Shown here: positions 50,830 through 60,606 of the stretch, in pieces
How the letters are laid out: the number at the start of each line of letters is the position of its first letter
Numbering within the stretch: position 1 is the first letter of the stretch
Assembly (NCBI GenBank): GCA_944389865.1
Contig: CALXNX010000008.1
Location: forward strand, 1-62,059
Direction: 5' to 3'
Origin: an uncultured Succinivibrionaceae bacterium
GTDB taxonomy: Bacteria > Pseudomonadota > Gammaproteobacteria > Enterobacterales > Succinivibrionaceae
DNA: 62,059 nucleotides
Notes under the pieces: generated by a model
Database searches by the model: none
Seen by the model: the letters and a program-made list of their open reading frames with translations, nothing else
What the model was told of the DNA's origin: nothing
Program-made: the position numbers and the translations under genes

Positions 50830-53043
50830 TTAACGCTGTCTGAAGATCCTCAGCACATTGGGAATGGCTTTGATGCGCCGCATTACGGCGGCCAAATGCA
50901 GACGATCGCGCACCGTTACGGTTAAGCGGATGATGTAGGTATTTTCATCCTTGATTTCCGAGTTGATGCTTTCAATGCGCGAGCCGGCCAAATCCACGGC
51001 ATTGGATATTTCAGACAAGATGCCTTGGCGGTTTTCAAGCTCAATGCGCAGACCAGTCTGGAAATCCATATTTGCGGTAACGGACTGATCCCATTCTACT
51101 GATAAAAACTTATCCGGTTCTTTATCTTGATCACGAATATTAGAACAATTGTAGTTGTGGATCACTAAGCCCTTGCCCGGGGTGATGTGGGCAATAATGT
51201 GATCGCCAGGGATTGGCTGACAGCACTGCGCAAAGGTAAACGGCAGACCGCCGGTGCCTATGATGGGCAGCTTCTTTTCATCCGCCCCCGGCTTATCGCC
51301 CTGCAGGCGCTGCGCCACAATTACAGTGAGGATGTTGCCTAAGGCAATATCGGCAAAGAGCGAATCTAAATCCGGCTCTTTAAACTCCTTTAAGACGGTT
51401 GCGATTTTATCCTTGGGGATCTCGTCCAGCCGCATCTTTAAAGTATTCTGCAGCAGACGGCGGCCGATGAGCACGCACTCGCGGGTACGCAGACTCTTTA
51501 AGTACTGCCGGATCTTGGAGCGGGCCTTGGAGGTCACTGCCGAGGACAGCCACATGGCCGAGGGCTGAGCGTTCGGGGCGGTCAGAATTTCTACAGTCTG
51601 CCCGGACTGCAGCGCGCGGGAGAGCGGGAACATGCGGTGGTTGACGCGCGCGCCGATGCAGTGCTGGCCGATATCTGAGTGCACTGCGTAGGCAAAGTCA
51701 ACCGGGGTCGCGCCGGCCGGCAGATCGTAAATCTTGCCCTCCGGGGTAAAGACGTAGATGGCATCCGGGAACAGATCAGTCTTGACGCCTTCAATAAATT
51801 CCTGGGAGCTTGAGGCGCTCTGCTGCAGATCGATAATGTTCTTCATCCAGCGCTGCGCGTTCTTCTGCGCGGCGGTGGAAGCCGGCTCAGAGCCGTATTC
51901 TTTATAGGACCAATGGGCTGCCACGCCGCGGGCGGACATCTGATCCATAAATTCAGTGCGGATCTGAATTTCAATCGGCACGCCGTGCGGGCCTACTAAG
52001 GAGGTATGCAGCGACTGATAGCCGTTGATCTTAGGGATGGCGATGTAGTCTTTGAAGAGTCCGGGCTTGGGCTTGAACAGATTATGCATCTGGCCTAAGA
52101 CGCGGTAACAGGTATCGACATCCTGCACCACGATGCGAAAGCCGTACATATCCATGATCTCGCGGAACTGCAGCTCTTTATTGACCATCTTCATATAGAT
52201 GGAATAGATGCGCTTCTCGCGGCCTAAGACGCGCGCCGGAATATGGACTTCCTGCAGGCGTTTTTTAATCGCCTCTAAAATGGTATTGACCACTTCCTTG
52301 CGATTGTTGCGTGCTTTAATTACCGCAGACTTCAGCACGCGGTAGCGCAGCGGGTAGAGGGCGGCAAGGCCCAGCTCTTCAAGCTCCACCTTAATATCCG
52401 AGATGCCTAAGCGATTGGCAATCGGGGCAAAAACGTCCAGGGTTTCGCGGGCAATGCGTTTGCGCTTATCCGGGCGCAGATTGCCCAGGGTGCGCATATT
52501 GTGGGTACGGTCGGCCAGCTTAATTAAGATGACGCGGATATCGCGCGTCATCGCTAAAATCATCTTGCGGAAGTTTTCCGCCTGCGCCTCACGGTAGTCA
52601 TGAAAGCGCAGCTTATCGAGCTTAGTAACGCCGTTGACCAGTTCCATTACGGCATGGCCGAAATCGCGCTCGATATCTTCCTGCGTAATAAAGGTGTCCT
52701 CGACGACATCATGAAGCAGGGCAGCTTCGATGCTTTCGGTGTCCAAATGCATCTGCGCGATGATGGTGGCTACGGCCACAGGGTGGATAATATACGGTTC
52801 GCCGGAAGCGCGCTTCTGTCCGTCATGGGCACGATCGGCGGTATAGAAAGCTTTGTCGATAAGGGGAATTTGATCCGGCTCCAAATAGGAGCAGCACAGC
52901 TCGCGCAGGGGCTGGTAGATCGGGTAATTGGGAGAGGACAGCACGCTTGCAGGTGCCGGCGGAGCCTGATGCGGCTCGGCCTTAACGGCGGCGATATGCG
53001 GCGCCCCGGCGGGTTTGACGGAAGTCCAGCTGTCCTCAGCCAT
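50830..53043 (-). CDS. spoT: bifunctional (p)ppGpp synthetase/hydrolase SpoT
   Basis: The 737-residue RSH protein balances the alarmone (p)ppGpp. The N-terminal HD hydrolase has EAALLHDVVEDT near residue 110, and the synthetase block is DYIAIPKINGYQSLHTSLVG. The TGS domain (IYVFTPEGKIYDLPAGATPVDFAYAVH), a helical segment and a C-terminal ACT domain follow. Both catalytic halves appear intact, so this is SpoT rather than RelA. The N-terminus is about 35 residues longer than in E. coli. It is 15 bp after rpoZ. Confidence 0.96.
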   Translation of the reverse strand: MAEDSWTSVKPAGAPHIAAVKAEPHQAPPAPASVLSSPNYPIYQPLRELCCSYLEPDQIPLIDKAFYTADRAHDGQKRASGEPYIIHPVAVATIIAQMHLDTESIEAALLHDVVEDTFITQEDIERDFGHAVMELVNGVTKLDKLRFHDYREAQAENFRKMILAMTRDIRVILIKLADRTHNMRTLGNLRPDKRKRIARETLDVFAPIANRLGISDIKVELEELGLAALYPLRYRVLKSAVIKARNNRKEVVNTILEAIKKRLQEVHIPARVLGREKRIYSIYMKMVNKELQFREIMDMYGFRIVVQDVDTCYRVLGQMHNLFKPKPGLFKDYIAIPKINGYQSLHTSLVGPHGVPIEIQIRTEFMDQMSARGVAAHWSYKEYGSEPASTAAQKNAQRWMKNIIDLQQSASSSQEFIEGVKTDLFPDAIYVFTPEGKIYDLPAGATPVDFAYAVHSDIGQHCIGARVNHRMFPLSRALQSGQTVEILTAPNAQPSAMWLSSAVTSKARSKIRQYLKSLRTRECVLIGRRLLQNTLKMRLDEIPKDKIATVLKEFKEPDLDSLFADIALGNILTVIVAQRLQGDKPGADEKKLPIIGTGGLPFTFAQCCQPIPGDHIIAHITPGKGLVIHNYNCSNIRDQDKEPDKFLSVEWDQSVTANMDFQTGLRIELENRQGILSEISNAVDLAGSRIESINSEIKDENTYIIRLTVTVRDRLHLAAVMRRIKAIPNVLRIFRQR

Positions 53044-53058
53044 AGGCGTGTCCCTGTT

Positions 53059-53343
53059 TTAGGCGAACATCTCTGCGCCGTCAATGGGAGCAAACTCGCT
53101 GTCCTGCGGCTGCAGGCGGGAGTCAGCCAGCTCTTTGTGATCCTGCTTGTCTAAGAACTCCTCAGTTAAGAGCCCTTCTTCAATCTCACGCAGGGCGATC
53201 ACGGTGGGCTTATCATTCTCTTCATCCACCAGGGGCTTGCTGCCGTTGACGGAAATCTGCCGGGCGCGGCGGGCCGCGATGAGCACTAAATCAAAGCGGT
53301 TGCCGATCTTAGCTACGGCGTCTTCCACAGTAACTCTAGCCAT
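53059..53343 (-). CDS. rpoZ: RNA polymerase omega subunit
   Basis: The 94-residue omega begins [30 protein letters not shown], the conserved core that binds beta-prime. The tail after residue 60 is acidic and less conserved, as usual. It is in a gmk/rpoZ/spoT neighbourhood, but a cyclase gene interrupts the gmk-rpoZ link. Confidence 0.96.
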   Translation of the reverse strand: MARVTVEDAVAKIGNRFDLVLIAARRARQISVNGSKPLVDEENDKPTVIALREIEEGLLTEEFLDKQDHKELADSRLQPQDSEFAPIDGAEMFA

Positions 53344-53611
53344 TAATTAAAACCTCAAGAATAGGAAAAAATAACCCTGTAAAAAGAAGTCCCATATTTT
53401 ACCGCAATCTGGCCGCAAAACTGCTGGGTAGCGCGGGCGGGAGTAAAAAACGCTGAGTTTACACTTATTATAACCCAAGAGCGCAGCTTGTGACCGTCTG
53501 CACCGCACTGTGCGTTCGACTGCAGATTTGCGTCAAGTCCGTGTTAAAGCGCATTCCCAGGCTTAAAATACCAAGTGCAGTTATTGAATTTCAGGATGAG
53601 AATTTTTCGGC

Positions 53612-54772
53612 GTGATCAAGGCAGCTCTTAAAAATCTGCAGACTTGGGTTTTATCCCTGTGCGAGCGGCGTTCGGCCCTGCCGGCAGCGCTGCACGTGGA
53701 TAAACAGCTGCGGCTGATTTACGGCGGCACGGCCGTGATTGGACTTGCCAATCTGGTGCTCCTGATGTCTCTGGGCCTGCAGGTGCGGGTGTTTTTCTAT
53801 TTTGCCTACGCAGCTCACATCGGCTTTTATACTTATGCCGCTTTTAAGGCCTCAGTCAAAAATTTTGTCAGCTTTTATATGATCGGGCTGGCGCTTATTA
53901 TCGTGCAGTCGGCGCTCACCGCTCATGCCATAGGCGATGACTGTGCGGTACAGCTCTATTTAATGTCGATGATCTTAGTAAGCAATTATGTCTACGCCAC
54001 CGATCACAGCCGGGCGTTCTGTCATGCCTTTATGGTCGGCGCCTGCTTTATCGGCGTGGGATCTTATTTGGTCATCGATGAGTTCCTGGAGTACATTTTA
54101 AAGCCCCACCGGATGATCAGCAATGTAACCGAGATCTTCTTTACCATCATCAATGCATTGGGCAGCTTCAGTCTGTTTGTCTTTGCCTGTACGGTGTTTG
54201 CGCATTCCTTCCAGCTGGAGTTTGAGCGCTTAAATAAGCTCAACTCCGGTCTGCACTCTGCTGCCAATCATGACGGTCTGACCGGCCTGTACAATCGCAC
54301 CGGCTTTAAGGAGAAATTCCAGGAATTAAAGCTTGACAGGCATTTTATGCAGGAACATGCCGAGTACTGCACGGCCATATGCGATATCGATTTTTTCAAG
54401 CGCATTAACGACAGTTACGGCCATGAGGCGGGCGATCTGGTCTTAACTTCAGTCAGCCGCTTTTTACTCAGCTATACCAATGAGCATCTGTACGTGTGCC
54501 GCTGGGGCGGAGAGGAATTCGTGATCCTGCTGCTGGCGAAAAAAGAAACGGCAGCGGCCGTGTGCGAGGAATTTAGAAAGCAGATCAGCGACATGGTTAT
54601 TCCTTTTTATAACAAGGAACTGCGCATTACCATGAGCTTCGGCCTCGCGCAGTCGCATGTACAGGAAAGTCTGGACAGCGCCGTGCGCCGCGCCGATAAA
54701 GCGCTGTATACCGCCAAGGCCGGCGGGCGCAACCGCGTGTGCTGCGCCCTCGATGCTGAGCTGAAGGTTTAG
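53612..54772 (+). CDS. membrane diguanylate cyclase (GGDEF)
   Basis: The 386-residue product uses a GTG start (MIKAALKN). Residues about 35-200 hold six hydrophobic helices. The GGDEF domain (about 220-380) starts DGLTGLYNRTGF and has the active site RWGGEEFVI (GGEEF) and the metal region CDIDFFKRINDSYGHEAGD. An RxxD inhibitory I-site just before it is not seen. It makes c-di-GMP from GTP. It lies between rpoZ and gmk, opposite in direction to both, and its stop overlaps the gmk stop by 4 bp. Confidence 0.9.
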   Translation: MIKAALKNLQTWVLSLCERRSALPAALHVDKQLRLIYGGTAVIGLANLVLLMSLGLQVRVFFYFAYAAHIGFYTYAAFKASVKNFVSFYMIGLALIIVQSALTAHAIGDDCAVQLYLMSMILVSNYVYATDHSRAFCHAFMVGACFIGVGSYLVIDEFLEYILKPHRMISNVTEIFFTIINALGSFSLFVFACTVFAHSFQLEFERLNKLNSGLHSAANHDGLTGLYNRTGFKEKFQELKLDRHFMQEHAEYCTAICDIDFFKRINDSYGHEAGDLVLTSVSRFLLSYTNEHLYVCRWGGEEFVILLLAKKETAAAVCEEFRKQISDMVIPFYNKELRITMSFGLAQSHVQESLDSAVRRADKALYTAKAGGRNRVCCALDAELKV

Positions 54773-55413
54773 TCCTGCACAGAACCGCTGGGCAGGAGCT
54801 CAGCGATCAGTTCCCGCTGCGCTTGCTCCTGACGGGCGCGCTCCTGGCGTTTGGCCAGGATGATGGAGCGCAGATTGAGCAGAGTCTCATCAAAGACGTC
54901 ATTGACTAAGATGTAGTCGTACTCGTTATAGTGCGAGATCTCGCGCTGCGCTTTATCCATGCGCGAGTCGATATCGGCAGCGCTGTCGCGGCCGCGGCGC
55001 TCCAGGCGTGAGCGCAGCTCAGTAAGCGAGGGCGGGAGAATAAAGATCCCCACGGCATCGGGAGCCTGCGCGCGGATGCTGCGCGCGCCCTGCCAGTCAA
55101 TATCAAGGAGTACATCGCGTCCTTCCGCCAGCCACTGGTCGATGATCTCGCGCGAGGTGCCGTAATAATGACCAAAGACTTTTGCGTACTCAAAGAAAGC
55201 CTGGCGGGCAATTAAAGCCTCAAATTCTTCATTAGTGACGAAATAATAGCTTTTGCCGTTCTCCTCGCCCGGGCGCATATCGCGGGTGGTGTGGGAGATG
55301 GACAGACGCAGCTTATCGTCGTAGTTAAAGCGCTTTAACAGCGCAGTAATTAAGGATGATTTGCCGGCTCCGCTCGGTGCGGAGACGATAAATAAAGTGC
55401 CTTGAGCGGCCAT
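54769..55413 (-). CDS. gmk: guanylate kinase
   Basis: From ATG at 55413 (MAAQGTLFIVSAPSGAGKSS) the enzyme has 214 residues; an upstream Met at 55425 is possible. The P-loop APSGAGKSS is near residues 11-19, and SHTTRDMRPGEENGKSYYFV is the GMP-binding block. It converts GMP to GDP. The 3' end overlaps the convergent cyclase by 4 bp. The usual gmk-rpoZ-spoT order is interrupted here by that gene. Confidence 0.97.
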   Translation of the reverse strand: MAAQGTLFIVSAPSGAGKSSLITALLKRFNYDDKLRLSISHTTRDMRPGEENGKSYYFVTNEEFEALIARQAFFEYAKVFGHYYGTSREIIDQWLAEGRDVLLDIDWQGARSIRAQAPDAVGIFILPPSLTELRSRLERRGRDSAADIDSRMDKAQREISHYNEYDYILVNDVFDETLLNLRSIILAKRQERARQEQAQRELIAELLPSGSVQD

Positions 55414-55444
55414 AGTGCTCTCCAAATTAAAAACGTCTTACAGC

Positions 55445-56083
55445 TTAAGCATCAGCCGCCGGGGCGGCGTCAGGAGCTAAGGTCTGGAACCAATTGTTCA
55501 GCACTGCGCGGGCCTCGGCGATGCCGATTTTGCGCAGAGCGGAAAAAGGAATGATGGTAAAGGAGCCGCCGAACTCACTTAACTGCAGCTTGACCTCTTT
55601 GGCCGCCTCGCGGCGGGCCTGTACGCCTAATTTGTCGCACTTGGTCAGCAGGATTAAAGCCGGCAGATTGGCTCCTATGGACCAGTCGATGATCATGCGA
55701 TCCAGATCTTTTAAAGGATGACGGATATCCATGGTGATCACGATGCCGCGCAGCGCCCTGCGCTTCTGCAGATATTCACTCAGCGCCTTCTGCCATTCGC
55801 GCTTCATGCTCTCTGAGACCTTGGCGTATCCGTAGCCCGGCAGATCGACAAGGCAGCGGCCCGGGGCGACCTCAAATAAATTAATAAGGCGGGTGCGGCC
55901 AGGGGTACTGGAGGTCTTAGCTAAATTATTCTGTCCGCACAGCGCGTTTAAGGACGAACTCTTGCCGGAATTGGAACGCCCGGCAAAGGCGATTTCCATG
56001 CCGGCATCCGGCGGCAGTTTGGTGATATCCGGGGCTGAGGTGACAAAATGGGTGCGCGTAAAATCCAAAAGCTGATCGGTCAT
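55445..56083 (-). CDS. engB: ribosome-biogenesis GTPase EngB/YsxC
   Basis: The 212-residue GTPase helps assemble the 50S subunit. G1 is GRSNSGKSSSLNAL (about 31-44), G3 is DLPGYGYAKV and G4 is TKCDKLG. Length is typical (about 200). It lies 31 bp upstream of gmk on the same strand. The start at 56083 gives MTDQLLDFTRTHFVTSAPD, a usual N-terminus for the family. Confidence 0.95.
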   Translation of the reverse strand: MTDQLLDFTRTHFVTSAPDITKLPPDAGMEIAFAGRSNSGKSSSLNALCGQNNLAKTSSTPGRTRLINLFEVAPGRCLVDLPGYGYAKVSESMKREWQKALSEYLQKRRALRGIVITMDIRHPLKDLDRMIIDWSIGANLPALILLTKCDKLGVQARREAAKEVKLQLSEFGGSFTIIPFSALRKIGIAEARAVLNNWFQTLAPDAAPAADA

Positions 56084-56145
56084 GCCTGCTCCTGCGGTTA
56101 AAGCCTCGGCCTGCTGCCGGGGCGGGAATTTGCTGCGGTGCTGTT

Positions 56146-56775
56146 TTATTTGCTGCCCAGCACTTCTGCCAGAATATCGTCCGGCGAAATTTCCTCATGG
56201 GCGGTCATTTCGCCTACAGGCGTGAAGGTAGTGTCGTCCATGGTGAACTCTAAGTAGAACACATTGTTCTCTTCGGTCTTAAAGGTAATGCGCGAAACCT
56301 GCGGATTATCCAGCGCCATGTTGATGGAGATCTGCACTTCATGGGGCAGGGCCAGCATTTTAGGCTGGCTCTGCTCAATGCGCGAGTGCAGGTTGGCGCT
56401 GATCTTGGAGGTGAAGTTGCCTAAGATCTGATTCATCAGCTCGCCTAAGCTGTTGGCTACCTCATCGGAGGTGTGATTTAAGGCCAGATCTTTCTCATCC
56501 ATCCCCATGGAGAGCATATAGCCGCGATAAATTTCCATCGCCGCTTCCTTGGGGAAATTGATCACCACCATGCCCGAGAAAGTGCCGGTAAACAGCACAA
56601 AGGTGCCGATATCCGGACGCAGGGTGGTGCGGGAGATCTTCTGCACCATCGGTGCGTATCTGAACTCATGATGGGCGGCAGCCGACATCACGTAGCTGAC
56701 GCTGTCGCACAGGGACAGCAGGATGTCGTAGGGCGTAATGATCTTTTTATCTTCAGCAGCAGTGCACTCAGTCAT
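56146..56775 (-). CDS. CheX-like protein (DUF3334)
   Basis: The 209-residue soluble protein has a CheC/CheX-type core, with SDEVANSLGELMNQILGNFTS (about 103-123) containing the E-x2-N pair that, in CheX, attacks CheY-phosphate. The second half is less conserved. DUF3334 proteins of marine gammaproteobacteria look similar. No chemotaxis gene is nearby, so the partner is unknown. It might dephosphorylate a response regulator, or be a non-catalytic relative. Confidence 0.75.
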   Translation of the reverse strand: MTECTAAEDKKIITPYDILLSLCDSVSYVMSAAAHHEFRYAPMVQKISRTTLRPDIGTFVLFTGTFSGMVVINFPKEAAMEIYRGYMLSMGMDEKDLALNHTSDEVANSLGELMNQILGNFTSKISANLHSRIEQSQPKMLALPHEVQISINMALDNPQVSRITFKTEENNVFYLEFTMDDTTFTPVGEMTAHEEISPDDILAEVLGSK

Positions 56776-56829
56776 AATTCTTCCTCCATCTCACTGTAAA
56801 TGCGGATTACAGACGTCATTATACGGGAT

Positions 56830-59800
56830 CTAATCCTCCCCGGGCCGGGCGCTGCAACCTGCGCCGCTGATGGTGGAAAAGCCGCCGCTCAGACGGCGGA
56901 CTTCAATCTGTGCGGCGATGCGATCCTTGACCTTATCGATATGCGAAATCACGCCGATAAGCTTGCCTTCGCGCTGCAGCGCCGCCAGGGTATTGAGCGC
57001 CCCGTCCAAGGCCTCGTCATCCAGAGATCCAAAGCCCTCATCTAAGAAGAGCGAATTGACCTGCACGGCAGCGCTGGCCATTTTGGACAGCCCCAGGGCC
57101 AGAGCCAGGCTTACCAGGAAAGTCTCGCCGCCTGAGAGATTAGAGGTAGGTCTGCGGACGCTGAATTGGTATAAATCGATAACCTCTAAATCAAGCTGCC
57201 GGCGCTCATCGGGACTCTCGCAGCGCACCAGCTGGTAGCGATCGGTCAGGCGGGCTAACTGCTGATTGGCCGCGACGGTCAGGATCTCAAGGGAAATAGT
57301 CTGAACGAAGCGCCGATAGGTCTTGCCGTCAGCTGATCCGATTAAATGATTCAGGCTCCCGTAACGCTGCGCCCGCTGCTCTAAAGCGGTGATCCTGGCC
57401 AGTTCCTGCTGCCTGCGGGCTTTATTCTGCGCCTGCACGGCCAGTTCATGAGTCAGCTCGCCTTTGTGCTCAGCAAGGGCAGTGAGCTGCTTTTTAAGAT
57501 GTTCCAACTGCTCCTGCGTTTGACTGAGCGGCGGCTTTCCCTGCAGGGTCTGGCTGAGCTTGTGGGCAGCGTCGGTCTTTTCCTGCAGCGCAGCGGCAAG
57601 CTCAATACTCTGGCGCTGGAGCTGTTCCTGCTCCTGCTGCAGCGCCTGCAGATCATCTGCAGGAACGTCGAGGATTTGCTGCAGCTCCTCGGTCGAGGCA
57701 AAGCCGTGCGCGGTCAGTTCCTGCGTCAGACCGGCCTGAGCCTCCGTGAGCTTTTTCACCGTGCTGTCCAGCTGGCGCTGGGCGGCGGACTGCTTGCCGC
57801 TGATATCGGCGATCTGCTCGCGCAGCTGCGTCTCCAGCTGTTTGAGCTGTTCGCAGGCAGTGCGGGCGCCGGCTGCGGCTGCGCTCAAGGACTGCAGATA
57901 GATCTGCGCATCCGGAGCGGCGCACAAGGCCGTGCGCTCCTGCTGCAGTGTGGCCTCCTGCTGCCTCAGCTTATCGCACTGGGCATGGGCTTTAGTCACG
58001 GCAGCCTCAGCATGCTGCTGCTGGAGCTTGGCCTGACTGCGCTTGTTCTCTGCGGCCCCCTGCTCTTCTTTTAAAGTAATGAGTTTACTGCTGTGCTGCT
58101 TATACTCCTCAGCTAAGTGCTCAAAATGCTGCAGCCCCTGCGTGAGCTCGTTTAACGGCACCGCGTAATCGGCAGCTGTGGGCTGGGGGGCAAGATGCAC
58201 CGTCATGGCAAGCGCTACGGCCTGATCGCTGATGGCGGTGAAAATCGCTTGGTGCTCAGCGCTTACCTGCAGGCGCTGCGCGTCCTCACCCTTGACCGCC
58301 AGATCAAGCGCGGTGCGGGCGGCGCTGACCTTGACCTCCAGATCATGCAGGCTCTGCAGTGCGCTCTGCTCCTGCTGTGCTGAGCTCTGTGCAGTCTGGT
58401 TTAGGTCCTCAGCCCTGCTTATCAGCGAGGTTAAATCCATTTTAGCCCTGCGCACGGCTGCAGCCGTATCTGCAGCAGCGCCCGTGAAGCTGTCGGGCGT
58501 CAGGTTATAAGCGTTCAGCACGCTGGCGTCGGAGAGGCCCTGGGATAAGCCCTGTACGGCTGCCTCCTGCTCCGTCAGCTCCTGCATCAGCGCACTGAGA
58601 TCTGCGCTTAACTGCTGCGTTTGGGCTGCCTGATGGGCAAGCTCGGTCTGGGCACGCTCGCGGGCAAGTTCTAAGGCGCGCTGGCGCCTCTCCAGATCCT
58701 GCACTAAGGCCTGGCGTTTTTTAAGCTCCTGCTCATCGGCATCGGACCACTGCAGATCTGCACTTAAACTGTAGGGATGATGCAGACTGCCGCACAAAGG
58801 ACAAGGCTGCCCGTCGGTCAGCTGCCGGCGCTGCTCATTCAGGCTTATCACTTTCTGCTTTAGGGTATAGATCTGCTGCTGACTGTCGCGCGCCTGCACG
58901 GCGCTCTTAAGCTCGCGCTCTAAGATCTCCAGCTGTTTTACGGCCTCATCTTTCCTGGCTGCAGCATCAGCTTGATTCTGTGCGGTCTGCTCCTGCGCCT
59001 GTTTAAGTTCGTCGGCCTTATTCTTAAGCTCAGTTAAGCGCTGCAGCGCCGGTAGGACTTCGGTGCAGAAGTCGCGTGCTGCGCGCAGCTCTGCAATAGC
59101 GCGCCCCTGCAGCAGGGCTGCTGCAGCCTCCGCCGCCTGAGTGCGCGCCTGCTGGGCCTGCGTCAGCGCATTTTGGGCCGCCGTCTGTTTTTTCAGAAGC
59201 TTCGTCAGATCCTTCTGCTGCAGTGTGCGCTGCTGCGTGAGATCCGCAAGGTTTTCCTCACTGCGCCCTAAGTCCTCGATCTTTGAGCTCAGCTGCTCGA
59301 GCTGCGCGCGGGTGCGGGCGTTGCGCTCAAAGAGTTCAGCGTTAGATGCATGCACGTTTAAATAGTTCTGGCATTTAAAGGCCGCGTGTGCGGCTTTTTC
59401 CGCCTGTTTTTCGGCCTGAATAAATTCAGCCTGCGCCTGCTTGAGCTCCTGCTCCGTCCTCTGAGCCTGCTCCTGCTGCGCTGTGAGCTCCTCACGGGCG
59501 CTGGAGAGCGCTTCATCTAAAGCAAAGATCTGCGGAGCGATCTTTTGAAAGTCCTGTACGGCAGCATCCGCCCGGGCAAGATCAGCTGCCGCCTGCGCGC
59601 TCTTCTGCGTATTGCTCTGCAGATCCTGCTGCAGCTCAGCTTCTTTATCAGTAAGGCGCTTAAGGTCCTGCAGCTGGGAGGTCTGCTCCTGCGTGAGGGC
59701 GGTTAACTGCTCGAGCAGCGGCTTTAAGGGCGCGGCCTGGGCGGCTTTTTCCAGCAGCTGTGCCTGCGGCGCAAAGTTCTGTATCGCCTGCTGCTGCTCA

Positions 59801-60606
59801 AGCTGCGCCGCTTTAAGCTCTGTGACGGCAGTATGGAGCTGCTGCAGCTCCTGCTGGCGCTGCAGCAGTGCGCTCACTTCAGTCTGCGCTGCGGCCAGCT
59901 GCTGCGCCTGCTCTTCTAAGGAGGCAAGTTCGTCCTGTTTGGCCCGCTCGGTCTCTTCATCCATCAGCTCGATGGCCTCAAGGCCGGTCCGAGCCTTAGC
60001 GAGCTCATCCTGGGCCTCTTTATTTTTGGCAAAGACAAAGGATGAGATCCGGGAGTACAGTGTTGTGCCGGTGAGCTTTTCCAAAAGTTCCGCGCGCTGA
60101 TTGGGATCGGCTTTTAAGAAGCTGGCGAAATTGCCTTGGGAGAGCAGTATAGCCTTGGTGAATTTATCAAAATCAAGTCCGGTGATCTCCGCCACCCGCG
60201 CCGGCACGCTGCGTCCGCTGTCAATTTCCGCCCCCGGCTGCAGATCGGCGGTCGCCTTAAGCAGCTTATGCGTTTTATTCTGCAGCGCGCCGCCGGCTTT
60301 ATTGCGCGCGCGGTGCTGCTCAAAGGAGGCCAGATAATACTGACCGCCGGCGGTGAAGAACACTTGGGCGCGGCAGGATCCGGCGGTGCGGGACATGATC
60401 TCATTATTGCCGCCCACGTCATTCTGGCGCGGGGTCTTGGAGTAAAGCGCTAGGCAGACGGCGTCCAGGATGGTGGATTTGCCGGCTCCGGTAGGGCCGG
60501 TGATAGCAAAGATGCCGTTCTGCACAAAGGCCGGCGCCGTGAGATCAATGGCAAACTCCCCGCGCAGCGAGTTTAAGTTGGCAAACAGGATCTTTAAGAT
60601 TTTCAT
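56830..60606 (-). CDS. sbcC: exonuclease SbcCD subunit C
   Basis: The 1258-residue SMC-like ATPase pairs with SbcD to cut hairpins and DNA ends. Walker A is GPTGAGKSTILDAVCLALY (about 35-53). Two long Gln/Ala-rich coiled coils flank the zinc hook CPLC (in GQPCPLCGSLHHPY), which joins two molecules. The signature LSGGETFLVSLALALGLS and Walker B SLFLDEGFGSLDDE are near the C-terminus. The length is above the E. coli protein (1048) because the coils are longer. The start overlaps the sbcD stop by one base. Confidence 0.96.
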   Translation of the reverse strand: MKILKILFANLNSLRGEFAIDLTAPAFVQNGIFAITGPTGAGKSTILDAVCLALYSKTPRQNDVGGNNEIMSRTAGSCRAQVFFTAGGQYYLASFEQHRARNKAGGALQNKTHKLLKATADLQPGAEIDSGRSVPARVAEITGLDFDKFTKAILLSQGNFASFLKADPNQRAELLEKLTGTTLYSRISSFVFAKNKEAQDELAKARTGLEAIELMDEETERAKQDELASLEEQAQQLAAAQTEVSALLQRQQELQQLHTAVTELKAAQLEQQQAIQNFAPQAQLLEKAAQAAPLKPLLEQLTALTQEQTSQLQDLKRLTDKEAELQQDLQSNTQKSAQAAADLARADAAVQDFQKIAPQIFALDEALSSAREELTAQQEQAQRTEQELKQAQAEFIQAEKQAEKAAHAAFKCQNYLNVHASNAELFERNARTRAQLEQLSSKIEDLGRSEENLADLTQQRTLQQKDLTKLLKKQTAAQNALTQAQQARTQAAEAAAALLQGRAIAELRAARDFCTEVLPALQRLTELKNKADELKQAQEQTAQNQADAAARKDEAVKQLEILERELKSAVQARDSQQQIYTLKQKVISLNEQRRQLTDGQPCPLCGSLHHPYSLSADLQWSDADEQELKKRQALVQDLERRQRALELARERAQTELAHQAAQTQQLSADLSALMQELTEQEAAVQGLSQGLSDASVLNAYNLTPDSFTGAAADTAAAVRRAKMDLTSLISRAEDLNQTAQSSAQQEQSALQSLHDLEVKVSAARTALDLAVKGEDAQRLQVSAEHQAIFTAISDQAVALAMTVHLAPQPTAADYAVPLNELTQGLQHFEHLAEEYKQHSSKLITLKEEQGAAENKRSQAKLQQQHAEAAVTKAHAQCDKLRQQEATLQQERTALCAAPDAQIYLQSLSAAAAGARTACEQLKQLETQLREQIADISGKQSAAQRQLDSTVKKLTEAQAGLTQELTAHGFASTEELQQILDVPADDLQALQQEQEQLQRQSIELAAALQEKTDAAHKLSQTLQGKPPLSQTQEQLEHLKKQLTALAEHKGELTHELAVQAQNKARRQQELARITALEQRAQRYGSLNHLIGSADGKTYRRFVQTISLEILTVAANQQLARLTDRYQLVRCESPDERRQLDLEVIDLYQFSVRRPTSNLSGGETFLVSLALALGLSKMASAAVQVNSLFLDEGFGSLDDEALDGALNTLAALQREGKLIGVISHIDKVKDRIAAQIEVRRLSGGFSTISGAGCSARPGED

